Source: Eutypella sp. D-1 (taxonomy: Eukaryota; Ascomycota; Sordariomycetes; Xylariales; Diatrypaceae). From it: a DNA stretch of 64,000 bases. The notes under the pieces were generated by a model. The model did no database searches. It was given only the letters and a program-made list of their open reading frames with translations, and was not told the origin of the DNA. The stretch's first letter is position 1, and every line of letters begins with the position of its first letter. This document shows, piece by piece, positions 1 to 11,822 of this stretch. The stretch lies in the NCBI GenBank assembly GCA_023313575.1, contig JAJTTP010000001.1, positions 2,852,001 to 2,916,000 of the forward strand, given 5' to 3'. The position numbers and the translations under genes were made by a program.

Positions 1-931
1 TCGAATTGAGTCCTTCGGCCCAAGCCGGGATCGCTTGGTTCAGACTCACGATCGGCTGGTTGTTGAGGGGCAAGGGAATAACGGTGTCGACCTGTTGAAT
101 CACGAAAGTAGGTAAGTAAAAGGCAGCGACTTCAACTCTCCAACATGTACCACCTGGCGTTTCTGTTTCTGGTGGCATGAAATTGGATATATGAAACGGC
201 GTGGAAGAAATACTCACGATGATCTTCATGTTAGGGTTACTAGCGCGCGAGAGCTCGACGATGCGGGTGTAGGCGGCGAGGATGTCGGCCTGGGAGCGGC
301 CCTGGAAGACGTCGTTCGTGCCGAGCATGAATTGCACAATATCGGGCTTGGCGGTGCTGAGCCAGCCCTCCAGGAGCTGATTGGCGATGTTGATGGCCAG
401 GTAACCCGAGTGTCCCTCGTGGCCCAGGTCCCAGTTGGGGTCCTCCACGGAGCGGCAGTTCTGCGGATTGTTGGTCATCGACCCGACGAAGTCGATGCTA
501 TCCGTAACCCCAGCAGCCACGAGCTTATCCCATCTGTTCGTCGTTGTGCGCCATATCAGTCATTATTGAGCTTATCTATGACACCTTCACGGCGGTATAT
601 CGACATGTAAATGCCAATCGGGATAGGGGGGAGGTGGGGGGGCTGGCTTAGGAGATCGGTGACGTAGGTAGCGCCCATTACCACAGGCAGGAGTATCTCG
701 GTTGATGATAGAGGTCTTAATAGTCAGGCAATTATAGCCCACTTACACTTTAGCTCTCCAGCATGTGATCTCCGTGATACTGTCTCCCAACGGCACTTTC
801 GAGAGTTAATATGGGGCCAGCCCCTGAAATATTGGCCTATCTAACGTGGGGTTCATACTAATCTTTAGCTTATCCTGGGCAAGAGCCGAGCCAAGGAGGC
901 ATGCAATGGGAAGTATATTGCTAGTCTTCAT
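1..931 (-). CDS. Secreted SGNH/GDSL esterase, carbohydrate esterase family 3-like (3' part cut by window edge)
   Basis: Predicted extracellular acyl/acetyl esterase of the CE3 type, which deacetylates plant cell-wall polysaccharides. I join four exons on the minus strand: 931-859, 795-747, 533-218 and 91-1 (continuing off the window). All junctions keep frame and have GT/AG ends. A signal peptide (M1 to about A18) precedes PLGDSITE, the block I SGNH motif with nucleophile Ser30, formed exactly across intron 1 (the ATG codon of IMP is split by it). Exon 3 carries GHEGHSGY and MLGTND, the later conserved blocks. The last block with the Asp-His pair lies beyond position 1, so completeness cannot be judged. 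The assignment as acetyl xylan esterase is family inference; it could be a neighbouring cellulose-binding GDSL lipase subfamily. Confidence 0.87.
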
Positions 932-1600
932 GATGACCGCTGGTTCGGAGCTGGGAAGTGACCGGCAGGAAGATTGAGCAAAAACAGGCTCGCCAAGAGC
1001 GTCGAGGGAAGGCGTCAGGAGATGGGCGTGAGTCTGGAAACAATTTGGCCTATATTAACAGGTAGATCGTCATCGTCTGCCTTGGGCTAAGTGAAATACT
1101 TATATAGAGAAGCTATATAGGGTCTATGTTGTGGATGCGCGCCAGGGGGCCTCGGAAGACCAACCCAGACGAGCTGCCACGCATATTGGCTGAAATCCGC
1201 CCCACGGTGAAACGGGGTGGATGTGGCCATTGATGAGCCTGTCTTGATACATTCGGAGGGTGGTTTTTATTAGGACAGCTGAAGTAAGCCGCGGAGACAC
1301 GATGCAAATAGCCTGAAAGGAGCCCATGTGGCTGGCTGATGGGCGCTACCCGCTGGGGTGGAGGGGTCTGATAACAGGACAACGGTTCACGACCAGCTAG
1401 CCAGTAATTATTGTCTTGAAGTCCACGGATATAAGGAACCGATCGGGTGGACGGAATTGCTAAGAGCACCCCTATACATTGTGGTCGTTTCTCTTCCTGA
1501 TATCACATGCTTATTCACCACATCCGAATCCGTCTCTGGAAAAATACGATGCCATGTTTGTATCGCTGTAGGGTATCTCGATGCTGAAGTCTACAAGAAT
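932..1600. other. Intergenic: CE3 promoter and NTE1 3' flank
   Basis: Holds the upstream region of the minus-strand esterase (including the TATA-like box) and the 3' flank of NTE1. Short open frames on both strands here have no recognisable domain and I do not call them. Confidence 0.6.
1099..1106 (-). promoter_or_regulatory. TATA-like box upstream of the CE3 esterase gene
   Basis: Reads TATATAAG on the minus strand, about 168 bp upstream of the esterase start codon at 931. TATA-containing promoters are common for regulated secreted enzymes, but the transcription start is unknown here. Confidence 0.35.
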
Positions 1601-4600
1601 CTAGATGCTTGCCCGCCTGGGCGCCATGGTTCTCCGCAGGGCTCTCTTGGCCTCTGTCTCTTCGACTAGAGGAAGTGATCCTTCCTCTTTCATCTTAGCA
1701 AGGAAGTCTTGGCCAAACTTGTACCCCACCTGGAAGATCTCGTCAAACTTTTGAAAATCCAACGTCCCGTAGTCATCGATAGGGGGTCGCATGTAGATAC
1801 ACCCGGGCATTGCCTTGGCCCTCTCAAGCGCATCGACACTGGACACATATGCCAGACGTCCCTGGATCTCCGCTAAAGTGGGAGGATTGGGAATCGATGA
1901 AAAGGGATTCCATCGGTTCATGAACGCCCACAATCCCGATAACGAATCTCCGTATGCTTGTGGCGTGTCGTCGTCCAATGAGCCTACGTCAATTGCGAAA
2001 ATAACATCCGCTCCGAGGTACTTCATATGCGACACAGTTAGGTTATCGATGTAGCCACCATCAAGGAGCATGCTACCTTCATCACACAATGGGGGGAGCA
2101 GGCCGGCCAGGGACATCGATGCGCGCACATATCGCCAAGCATATCCGCTCGTGTGCATTTCCTGTCGGCTCTTGCTGATATTCGTGGTGTTGCAATAATA
2201 CTCCAACCAGAAGTCTTCAATCTGATGGTTGCCAAAAGTCTTGAAGATACCGCGGTTGAACTCATGGCCGGTAGTATAAGACGCAGATGGATACGTGAGA
2301 TCTAGAGCGAATCGCCACACACTGCCCATCCTCCCGGCAAATTTCTTGGCTAGACCAAACATTGGGACGACATCGGCGTGACGCGCATAGAGCGCACCTA
2401 TAAAGGCTCCAATTGAGGTGCCGCCGATGATATCGATAGGGATACCGGCCTCCTCTACCGCTTTGATAATACCGACGTGGGCGATACCTCTCGCACCGCC
2501 TCCGCCCAGCACGAGACCGATCGACTTACCACATAAGCGGCGTGCCAGTCTGTGGAAGTCTCCTTTGTAAGGCGTATCTGGCGAGTAGTATGGCCGTTGC
2601 CGAATTTTCCTGCTTGTATACTTCTGGATTTCAGCCTGTAAGATCTGAACTCGTTCCTTCAGTGTCGGTCCGCCTTTTCTTGAAGTTTGATGAACGGGGA
2701 CGGTGTTCGTCCTGAAGGCCATCTGCAGATGATAATGCCCACCATTGATCCAGACGCGATTTCGTAGCCAAGATCTTGTCAATCCAGGCGGCGAATATCG
2801 GTCGGCATGAAGAAGGACAAGCGTTTTCCGGGCAGTCGATTTCATATTCAACATAAAGTGCTCATATTCGCCGATTTCGGGAGAACCTTCTGCAAGACCA
2901 ACGAGAAGGATGCAATCAGCCTGAGTTATGCAAGTCTGGGTCCAAGGTGAGTTCACGGTCGTGTCTATTTATCTTGATCAGTCTCCGTCTATATTGAAGT
3001 AATGTTAAGAAGGAGTAGGATAGGAATGTAGGATCAGGAAAAAATTAGAGTATTATTTGGCCTTCATTGACGGCGCTCTGGGTGAAAATTTCTCATCATG
3101 AAAATGCTAGGAAGTTGTGATTCCAAGAGAGACTTACCGGCGATGTAGAGGACCAATCCATATTTCTCCTCCAGGTCGGCAAGATATTGGGATAGTTTCA
3201 GTTTTCCCATCTTATTGAAAGCGTGCTTGCCAAGATGACTTAGGACCGCAGATTGCGTCAACGACGTTGCCCCATTCGGCGACCCAACCTGTGTGAGGGC
3301 GTTCATGAGCTGGTTACCAAACTCGACGACAGGCGTCCCTGATCGAATCGGGAGAATGGCAACCGTTCGCAGGTTGAGGGGCGAGGACGTCTTGTTGATT
3401 GATGAGCTAGACATGGCGTCCTTGCCCGGGCCGATTGGATTATCAACCAAGAGCCTCATACGAGCGGCAATGATTTTGGAGATTTTGATGGTGATGTTGG
3501 GGTGTTCCTGAGCCAGACTGTTAAACAAGGTACGTGGGAATTTGATGAGTTCCGTGTCGCGAATAGCATGCAATGTCCCTGTGCGCGTGGACTCGGTCAG
3601 GACTTCCAATTCCCCAACACTGTCACCCTGGCCGAACTCTGCGCGGACATTGACACCACCGCCCTTCTTATCTTCAATCAAACGCAGACGCCCATTGAGA
3701 ACCAGGTAAATAGCTTCACTCTCCTCATCCTTTTGGAATATAACTTGACCAGCGTTGACCTGAACCCATTCGAGAGCAAAGTCGATGTGAAGCATCAACT
3801 TCGGAAGTAGATGCGTCAGTCTCTTAGCCATGGTCAATAGGACTATCGGATACCTTTCTGAGATCCTTTCTACCGTGGCCCGCGGAATGAAACCGACGTA
3901 AACGTCCGTTTTGGCCACAACGTCGATGAATGACCTGTATGATGAGACCGTGTCGGTATAGCCGGCAAGTCCGCCTGGCTTCACCAGCCCAACTCGGCGC
4001 CGAGATTTCCCTTTTCGTTTGCCATCTGGAAGAATGTTGTTGGTATCAGGACTCCGCTTCGCGTAATCCATCGGTGTCCTGACTGAGTCGTGTGACTCCG
4101 CTTTATGCATCGCCGATATCGATGTCTTCGTCGAGGAGCTTATTATATTGCTTCCCGAGTCCTCCGAGGGAACGCATATGTCGAGAAATCCATCGATGAC
4201 GTAGTAAAGTCCTGGGCTTCGCTCCCCTTGCTCTACGAGCACTGATCCTTGAGGAAAGAAGACGATTTCTACCTCGTGCTTCAGCTCGGAAGCTAACATC
4301 TGTGGGTTGGGATTCGGTGTCATTGACATGCCGCCGGATGTCAGAGACTCGGCATCCCAGTCTGTGGAACCTTCAAACGGTGGCATGAACCCGAATGCAT
4401 TGTTGGAGAACATTGCCCTTTGTCGTCTCTGATCGAAAGAAACAAGCCTAGGTGAGCCTTCCGTCGATTCCGCACCCCTCGAGGACGATCCGGAAGAGTT
4501 CATGCCGAGCGCCTTGAGTATACACTCCAAGATGGAGACCCGGAACAAGTTATCCTCATCTATTGACTCGCGGGGATCAATTGCCAAGCGGGCCCGTTTT

Positions 4601-6351
4601 TGCTTAGAAAATGGGTCGAGCGGCCGTTGTGTCAAAGGGCTCACGTCGTCCTTAAGAGTCCCATCTACCGCTTGCCATGGCTTTGTCAGATTTATGTCCA
4701 CGGTTCCGGACTGCCTTGATCCGCCGGTACGAGCAATGTGAGCGTTGGTGACTAGGTCCCCAGGACCAGCAGTATGAATGGAAACGCGTTCATGTGGCGG
4801 GACTATAGTAGAGGCAACAACGGACTGCGGCCGAATCTTACTCATAGCTTGCAGTGCGGCCTCCTTGCGAAGTCCGGAGCTGTTTCTTCGGCTCCTGGAC
4901 GTAGCCAGCGCGTTATGCAATGCGATTCCCTTACCGCCCTCTTCCTGGCCTATCCTTTCTCGTTCTTGTTTGAACTTCTCCTTCAACCGGTCTAAGGCAT
5001 CGCCTCGCAAGAGGTTCGGCAATTGCCACGACGTGTAGTTCATCATGTTCTTCTCGGTGTGTAACACCTCATTAGTTAGGCCAAGATAGTCATAGGCTGT
5101 CGCGAGGGTAACTCGTTGGAACCTCGAAAGTATGACGTGGACGATGTGGGCGGTGGCCTTGGGGTAGATCCTAATCAAACGGCGAAATGCACTGGCTGGT
5201 ATGATGGCAATCGTTGTATCGACCGTAGCCCTTGCAATTAGATCAGGATGTACCGAAGGCCCATTCGCTACGGGTTGAGGTTGGCTCCGAGACAGAGAGG
5301 ACGTGTCTAAAGACATGTGAGGCACCTTCGATGGGACCGATCTACCGGGTGAAGTGGGGCTCACGAGTTCTGCGTCGTCGATAATGGGTGTGTGCTGGCT
5401 TTGAACCCCTTCAAAGTCGGGGGTGCCGGGTCGACGTGCGGGTATATCATGGCCCTGAGGGAACCCAGTGCTGGAAGGCCGTCGCTGCAAGCTGACCGTC
5501 CTACGGCCAGGGCTCGTTTCCGGACCATCTTCAGGAGGTAATCCAAGGCTAACATTCTCCGTGAACAGGGACATTATGGAAAATATGGAGGACATCGGAG
5601 CTCCGTTCCGGACCTCTGTCAGCAGCTGGTATTTCTGCTGACCAGGAGCCACGTGCTCATCCTCCCCAGCGCAAGATGGGTCGCGAGACATAAAATCAGA
5701 TTGATCATCTCGGTGTGAAGTCCTAACGAATATCTCGACGAGGCCATCCACGACCAGACAAAAACCTTTCTCGTCCTCAAGGTCCAGAGTTTCACCAGCG
5801 ATGAGCTTCCTGGTCTGCATACTCCGGGTCAACTCGTGGAACACGGGACGTTCAAGATAGCCGAAAATCTTGATGGCACTAAGGAACTCGTCGAGATAGT
5901 TGGAAAGACCAGGCTTGACACCCTCCTCATTCGAGTCTGGGAATAACACGAGTTCGGGTTCTTTCCGCTGTGGTTCTGGTGGGAGGCGGGAGTACATATT
6001 GAGATATCGGTATCGTACAACCCAGGTGACACCCGATACGACGAGGGCGACGAAGAATAAGAGGGTGGTGGCGTTCATGGTCACCGTCCAGCTTGTCGAG
6101 AAGAGCGTGAACAGAAGGGTCGGCACCGATATGGTGGTGAGCTTGAGACTCCAGTACAAGATTATAGAGAGGAGATGGAGGAGAAACAGAATCAACCTCC
6201 CGATTAGTCCCAACCAGGAAGAGGAACCATGCGTATCGACATCAGTGCCAGCCTGCGTAGCCATTGTTGCCAAAGCCGCAGCAGAGCTCTCGATAGTCGA
6301 GAGACCCTCGGCGAGGGTGGCCCCTCCACTGCTCGCACTGGAAGGATCCAT
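1601..6351 (-). CDS. NTE1: Lysophospholipase NTE1 (neuropathy target esterase family)
   Basis: Serine esterase that deacylates phosphatidylcholine and lysophosphatidylcholine at the ER membrane. Two exons, 6351-3138 and 2964-1601, give 1525 aa; the intron 3137-2965 has a GTAAGT donor and a TAG acceptor, and splicing restores the family-typical [10 protein letters not shown] block. Membrane-spanning hydrophobic segments lie at about residues 47-115. They are followed by cyclic-nucleotide-binding-like domains (roughly 165-440, interrupted by a Ser/Pro-rich insert, then about 700-830 and 850-970). The C-terminal patatin domain has the oxyanion motif GGGGARG (1225-1231), the nucleophile elbow GTSIG with Ser1255, and the catalytic Asp of DGG at 1373, so the Ser-Asp dyad is complete. 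Length is close to other fungal NTE1 proteins (yeast about 1680). The start was chosen at the first ATG of the open frame. Confidence 0.96.
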
Positions 6352-8590
6352 GTTACTTGGGTATTTGTATTCGCGATGCTCTATTGGTTCACAATTAGTT
6401 TCACCGAAGAGTATGCCTCGCTTTCAGCCGTCCATCCTGCCGAAGATTCTGATTCCCGAACTCCAAAGCGCTTATGGCTAAGAAGCAACAGCAATTATTT
6501 TTATTGTTGTTGATGCCAGCTGATTGCAAATATCAGCGGGCTCTTCAAGATGTTGTGGGTTATGAGACATTTGGGCAGTTGGAATGGAAGAGTGCTTCAG
6601 GAGTTCCCTGCTGAGCTGGAAATTTTGGAAGCTCCGAGGTCTTGGAAGGAAGTAAAATTTGGGGACAAGCTTCTGATTGAGCCGAAACAATTTTGAACAG
6701 CCAGGAATGGCAGGAGCTAGATGGTCAGAGCTTTGGGCAAGGTTCCAAGGTTTTCTACACTACGGAGTAGAGTACTATGGTACCTACCTAGGTACGTTCA
6801 GTAGTCGATCGGCATTACTTGGTGCCGTGTTCCGCTTTTTCAGCCACGGCGCCTTTAAACTGAATAAGTACATACTCCCGTCCGTACCTACCTACATGAA
6901 GGTAAGTATATACAGAGAGAGCCCCCGAGTGGACTTCACCCCTTTCCTGTGTCTTTACATAGTCTCCCCCAGATGGAAAACAAAAGGCACAAAACACAAC
7001 ATAACAAGTACGTATTCAATAAAGGTCATCATTACTGACTAGGTACCCATCTAAATTGGTTACTGTCTAATGCCTAGGCGGCAGGTGCTTGCGCCAAGTG
7101 CAAGAGATGTTCCATAAGATGTCGTGAGTAATTTGGGTAGGGGTCGGGTTTAAGTTAGGTGTGTTCTTTCGATCCCGACAACAGAGCTACCGTTCGATCT
7201 CATCGCAATATTGCTCTCGAGGATGGATCCGGTTCATCGCTGAGGCCGTCAAAAATATCTTGGAGCTGGAACTCGCTCTCTCTGCCCCTAGTATCCGCCC
7301 TGCCTCCCTGCAGTGCCGCCTCCCGCCGTGCCCAGGCGTCCCGGTGCCGGGTCAAAATCAGATTACCAGCTAGTGTAGCTGCCTCAGTGTCGCCCGCCAC
7401 CTGACGTTATCCAAGCGATCAGTCAATGACACTCTTGAGCAAGGGAGCGCTTCGGTGTCGAAGCTGGCTCACACAGATTCCGTCTCAGCAGATGACATTG
7501 GCCGCGACAGGCATTGCGTAGATCATTGCGTTAACTCTCAAAAGTGATCGAGCTTTGATACAGCTGATGTAGCTCCTCCCGGTAGAATGTAAAAGACAGC
7601 TGTATCTACGACCACGCGCCCTGTGCAGCTATGTCGAATATCAAGATTCTGGCAGAACTTAGTACCGTAGAGAGGTCGGCCTTATCCAAGACCTCTGATA
7701 TCCACGACGGTTGAAGAATGGGGAGTCCTGTGGTCAGTCTCTTTAGGGTTAGGCTTGGGCCCAGCCAGACAGAAATGATATGCACGTACAAATAGATATT
7801 AGGTATTTCGTACATTCCCAGCACGATCTAGGTCATGGCTTGGAACCCTTATGATGATTATGGGTCTTGAGAAATTGATCCATCCAGGCCAGCTCCATAC
7901 ATAGGATATGTAACGCTCTGCGCAGGTAAGAGCTGTGGGATAGTACTTTACTTACCTAAGTATGATAGGAAGGAATCGGGGGGAAGGTCCAGGGGTGTGG
8001 CTCAGCAAGCTTCGTTACAGTAGTACATGTACTTCGTAAGTAATGATATAAGAATGATAGCCCGAACTACTTGCGAAGTACTTCGTACAGCCTAACAGCT
8101 GGAGCCCAGACAGCCCAGGTTTCTTACAGACAAGACCCAGTAAAAAAACCGAACCCCGCCAAAGAATGACTGAGATCGTTTTATCACCCCACTAAAAGTT
8201 GCCTTGGTCACCTGCATACAAATACAAATTGAATATATTGCGCCTACCTACCTTCTTCTTAAGTTACCAGGCTACCAGGTCGACGTTGTCTATCTTCAAC
8301 TTCCATATTGTAAATACTGAATATTTCCATAGTAGTAGGCAACCAAAATTACTCAAGCAGAAGAGATACGCAGAATACTTGCCTAGTTACATTTCTTTTT
8401 GACTCTTTGAGTCACACACTTATTATTTGTATCATCTATTCACTCAGCAGTCTCAGAGCCGGTTAAAAGAACCCAACCCACAGAAGTTGGCAGGCTATCT
8501 TGGACCTGAGATCGTGTGCCATTATCTCCATCCCCCTTCTATCCTCACACCCTTCCCGCAACATACCAATCAAGACCGGTAACCGCCAGG
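6352..8590. other. 2.2-kb divergent intergenic region between NTE1 and eIF2-alpha
   Basis: No gene recognised. It must contain the promoters of NTE1 (leftward) and the eIF2-alpha gene (rightward). Visible elements are a TACCTAGGTAC palindrome at 6785-6795, and two TACTTCGTA boxes at 8030-8038 and 8079-8087, the second inside the 12-bp palindrome CGAAGTACTTCG (8074-8085). Small open frames here show no family resemblance. Confidence 0.6.
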
Positions 8591-9717
8591 ATGTCGTTGA
8601 CCAACTGTCGGTTTTATGAGGAGAAGTACCCGGAGATTGACAGCTTCGTCATGGTCAATGTCAAGCAAGTTCGTTCCCCCGGCCGAGACGCACTCCTCCT
8701 CCCCCACCCGTTCCTGACCTTCGATGCTTCAGATCGCCGATATGGGTGCCTACGTTAAGCTCCTCGAGTACGACAACATCGACGGTATGATCCTGCTTTC
8801 CGAGCTCTCGCGACGACGTATCCGAAGTATACAGAAGCTCATCAGGGTCGGCCGGAACGAGGTCGTTGTCGTCCTCCGAGTTGACAAGGAAAAGGGTATG
8901 TTGGGCACTAGCGCTGAGGCATGATTTGCGTGACCACGGGTCGGCGGGTCGGCTCACAAAGAGACAGGGTATATCGATCTTTCGAAGCGACGTGTATCTC
9001 CCGAGGATATCATCAAGTGCGAGGAGAGATACAACAAGAGCAAGATGGGCCACTCGATCATGCGCCATGTCGCCGAAAAGACCCAGGTTCCCATCGAGCA
9101 GCTTTACGAGACCATCGCGTGGCCGCTCAACAGGAAATACGGTCATTCGATCGATGCTTTCAAGCTCTCCATCACGTGGGTTGCTCTCTGCTCTGTAGCT
9201 CTTACTACCTCTATGATACTCATACAACGTTAGGAACCCCGACGTCTGGAATGACATCGCATTCCCTAGTGAAGCGGTTGCCGAGGAGCTCAAGTCGTAC
9301 ATCGGAAAGCGCCTGACGCCCCAGCCCACCAAGGTTCGTGCGGATGTTGAGGTCACCTGCTTCGAGTATGAGGGGATCGACGCCGTCAAGACCGCGCTGA
9401 GAACGGCCGAGACGGGGAACACCGAAGACAACCAGGTGAAGGTTCGGCTTGTATCGCCGCCGCTCTATGTCCTGACGAACACCTGCCTGGACAAGAACCT
9501 CGGTATCGCAAGATTGGAGGAGGCCATCATCAACATCCGCAAGAGCATCGAGGCTGCTGGTGGTCAGTTGAACGTCAAGATGGAGCCTAAGGCTGTCACG
9601 GACTCGGATGATGCTGAGCTGCAGGCATTGATGGAGAAGCGAGAGCGCGAGAACGCCGAGGTCAGCGGAGACGAGAGCGTCAGTGAAAGCGACGACAACG
9701 TTCCTGAGACCGTTTAA
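8591..9717 (+). CDS. SUI2: Translation initiation factor eIF2 subunit alpha
   Basis: Alpha subunit of eIF2, which delivers initiator Met-tRNA to the 40S ribosome and is the target of stress kinases such as Gcn2. Four exons, 8591-8668, 8733-8895, 8968-9175 and 9234-9717, encode 310 aa (yeast Sui2 304). The introns are 64, 72 and 58 nt with GT/AG ends; the first donor is an atypical GTTCGT. The N-terminal S1-type RNA-binding domain spans about residues 15-90. The regulatory loop [12 protein letters not shown] carries Ser52 counting Met1, equivalent to the phosphorylated Ser51. A helical and alpha/beta C-terminal part follows, ending in an acidic tail ([12 protein letters not shown]) typical of the family. 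The start is supported by the conserved opening [17 protein letters not shown]. Single-copy essential gene; no anomaly seen. Confidence 0.97.
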
Positions 9718-10447
9718 ATGGATGGATATTGCCCTGGGCGGAACACTCCATTGCTTACGATTTAGCATAGAAAATTCTTGGCTTCGGAAAAAAAGGCTGT
9801 GATCTCCAGAGGGGGTCGGAGGGTTGCACGACAGCAACAGGGGTATACTACAAAAGTCGAGCATTTGCATCATAACGAGGTTACGATCAGCATTCACATC
9901 ATTTTGAACTCGTGATACTTTAGAGAAACGCGGTCCGCGTAGACAGGGTAGATCTAATTTTGGAGTGATGCAGTGAGGACGGAAAAGTCAGGTATTGATG
10001 CTGAGAAGCACCTACTAATCACCTATTCGCAAAAGCTGGACTTATAAAGAACAACAGCACTACTACTTATCATGAGTGATCTATTCATGAAGAAAAATAT
10101 CGACAATATCAACGTCAAATTCGGAAGCTGGTCTCATTCTTCTGGAACGCCTTGTTGCTTAACGGATCTCTTGCTTAGTACAATTATTTTTCTCAATAGT
10201 TAAGATATGAAGTTATCCGTAGATATGCAGAGAAGAAAGTTAAGGCGGGGGTAGGTAAGCTCGAAAGCTTCAAGTACCTGTCTGTCTATATAGACTGGTA
10301 AAGAACTCTAACAATTGAAAGTTAAAATGTGAAAAGCCGTTGCAATTTCTTTCCAATTCGCAAATCACTTCCGTCACATCAATTCCCAACTCTTCCGTGC
10401 CCTCGCAAGGTTGAGGGAGAAGAAGAGACGGACAAATTTACCGCCTC
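9718..10447. other. Intergenic between eIF2-alpha and IMP2
   Basis: 3' flank of the eIF2-alpha gene and promoter/leader of IMP2. AT-richer than the flanking exons; no RNA gene or ORF that I can support. Confidence 0.6.
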
Positions 10448-11208
10448 ATGTCGTTCCGGCCGACGATATGGCGGCGCCTCAAGCAGTCGTCGTCCGTCAG
10501 GGCGGCAACACCGAAACCGGGGTCGGACCCGGGGCCGAAGCGCTCCCGCTTCTTCCACTTCGACCCGAGCCCGCGGGTCCGGGCCGCCGGTAGGTTCGGG
10601 TTCTACATGTTCGCGTTCGCGTCGTGGCTGCCGGTGCTGTCAATGGTCAACGAGTACGTGTTCGAGGTCACTAAGATCGACGGGCCCTCGATGTACCCGT
10701 ATTTCAACCCTGATCGCGACCGCACTCTGCGGCGTGACCTCGTCCTTAACTTCAAGTACGGCGCACAGGATGACCTGCAGCGCGGCATGATCATTACCTT
10801 CTGGTGAGTGAAGCGACGCCCCCCGGGCGCTGTTGCTTATCCCCCCCCCCCAATCCACTTTTACGTACCACCGAGAGGTCTGCAAATGCATTTAAACTTA
10901 CCCGCGCCGACCACTTTGCTAGGTGTCCGTGGAATCCCGACACCATTGCAGTCAAGAGGATCATCGGGCTCGAGGGCGACGTGATCAAGACAAGGGATCC
11001 GTATCCCGTGTCGACAGTGAGAGTGCCGCCGGGCCATATCTGGGTCGAAGGCGACGGCGGAGAACGCGAGAGCTGGGATAGCAATGCCTACGGACCGATA
11101 GCAAGGGCACTCATCATCGGGAAGGTCACACATATTTTATGGCCCTGGAAGCGGGCCGGGCGAGTGCCGTGGGAGCAGCAGGCAGAACAATTCAGGAAGC
11201 ACATATAA
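10448..11208 (+). CDS. IMP2: Mitochondrial inner membrane protease subunit 2 (signal peptidase S26)
   Basis: Serine/lysine-dyad protease of the inner mitochondrial membrane that removes sorting peptides from proteins released into the intermembrane space, working with Imp1. Two exons, 10448-10803 and 10923-11208, encode 213 aa; the 119-nt intron contains an 11-base C run. A hydrophobic anchor lies at about residues 50-66. The catalytic Ser81 is in DGPSMYP and the general-base Lys130 is in AVKRIIGLEGD, with correct spacing. The C-terminal half has the conserved GHIWVEGDG and SNAYGPI boxes. The basic N-terminal 45 residues are longer than in yeast Imp2 (177 aa) and look like a matrix-targeting extension. 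The Trp-Cys sequence at the splice junction is my best reading of the boundary. Confidence 0.93.
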
Positions 11209-11822
11209 CCTCAAAACGTCCATGATTCGACCTAAGAATACTACCGCTTAAGTTAATAACCCCTAACCCCTTAATTGGATACTAGGATGTTGAGCTCTAG
11301 GTAGTTATCTATTTTTACGGAAAGTACCTAGACAATGCGCCGGATATCTGGGTAGGCGGGCTGGCGGGCTGGCGGGCTAGCTAGTAGGTAGCCTACCTAA
11401 GTACCTATCGATAAGCTTTTACAGAACTCCGTACCTCATTGATAATTCATAAAGTCCATTAGACCAAAAAAAATTCCAGTACTCATACAACTCCAGATAT
11501 CTCCGTTATTCACTTGCCTCCTCCGAGAGGTGCTCTGACCCTCACCCAGCGCACTCCTTCTGGGACCCTGTAAGGCGCGTTCGCTTCGAGCCTTGAGGTT
11601 CGGCTGCCCCTCAACCTCGTCGGGCTACCGAATAGTTACTTGCAGGTTCAAAGATTCTTCTGTATGCGCCCCGTCTTGCCGACCCACCCACCTTTTTGCC
11701 AAGAGCCTTTTTTTCTTCCCTCTCTACTGGCGGCCCCCGACGATGGACCATAAGTTGACGCAGATTTCGCTCCCGAGATCAGCCACATTGCCACGCCGTT
11801 ATCCAAGTCGCATGGTCATAAG
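11209..11822. other. Intergenic between IMP2 and the carrier gene
   Basis: Contains direct repeats of GGCGGGCTG near 11356-11378 and TACCTA-type motifs around 11320-11410. The frame directly upstream of the carrier start is open back to a TAA at about 11750 and could be part of an unrecognised upstream coding exon. Confidence 0.5.

Noticed and set aside
191..610. Plus-strand 139-codon open frame
   Set aside because: Antisense shadow of exon 3 of the CE3 esterase, whose minus-strand translation has clear SGNH motifs.
7081..7135. Cys-rich peptide resembling the start of a Zn2Cys6 cluster
   Set aside because: Spacing does not match CxxCxxxxxxC and a stop codon follows at once.
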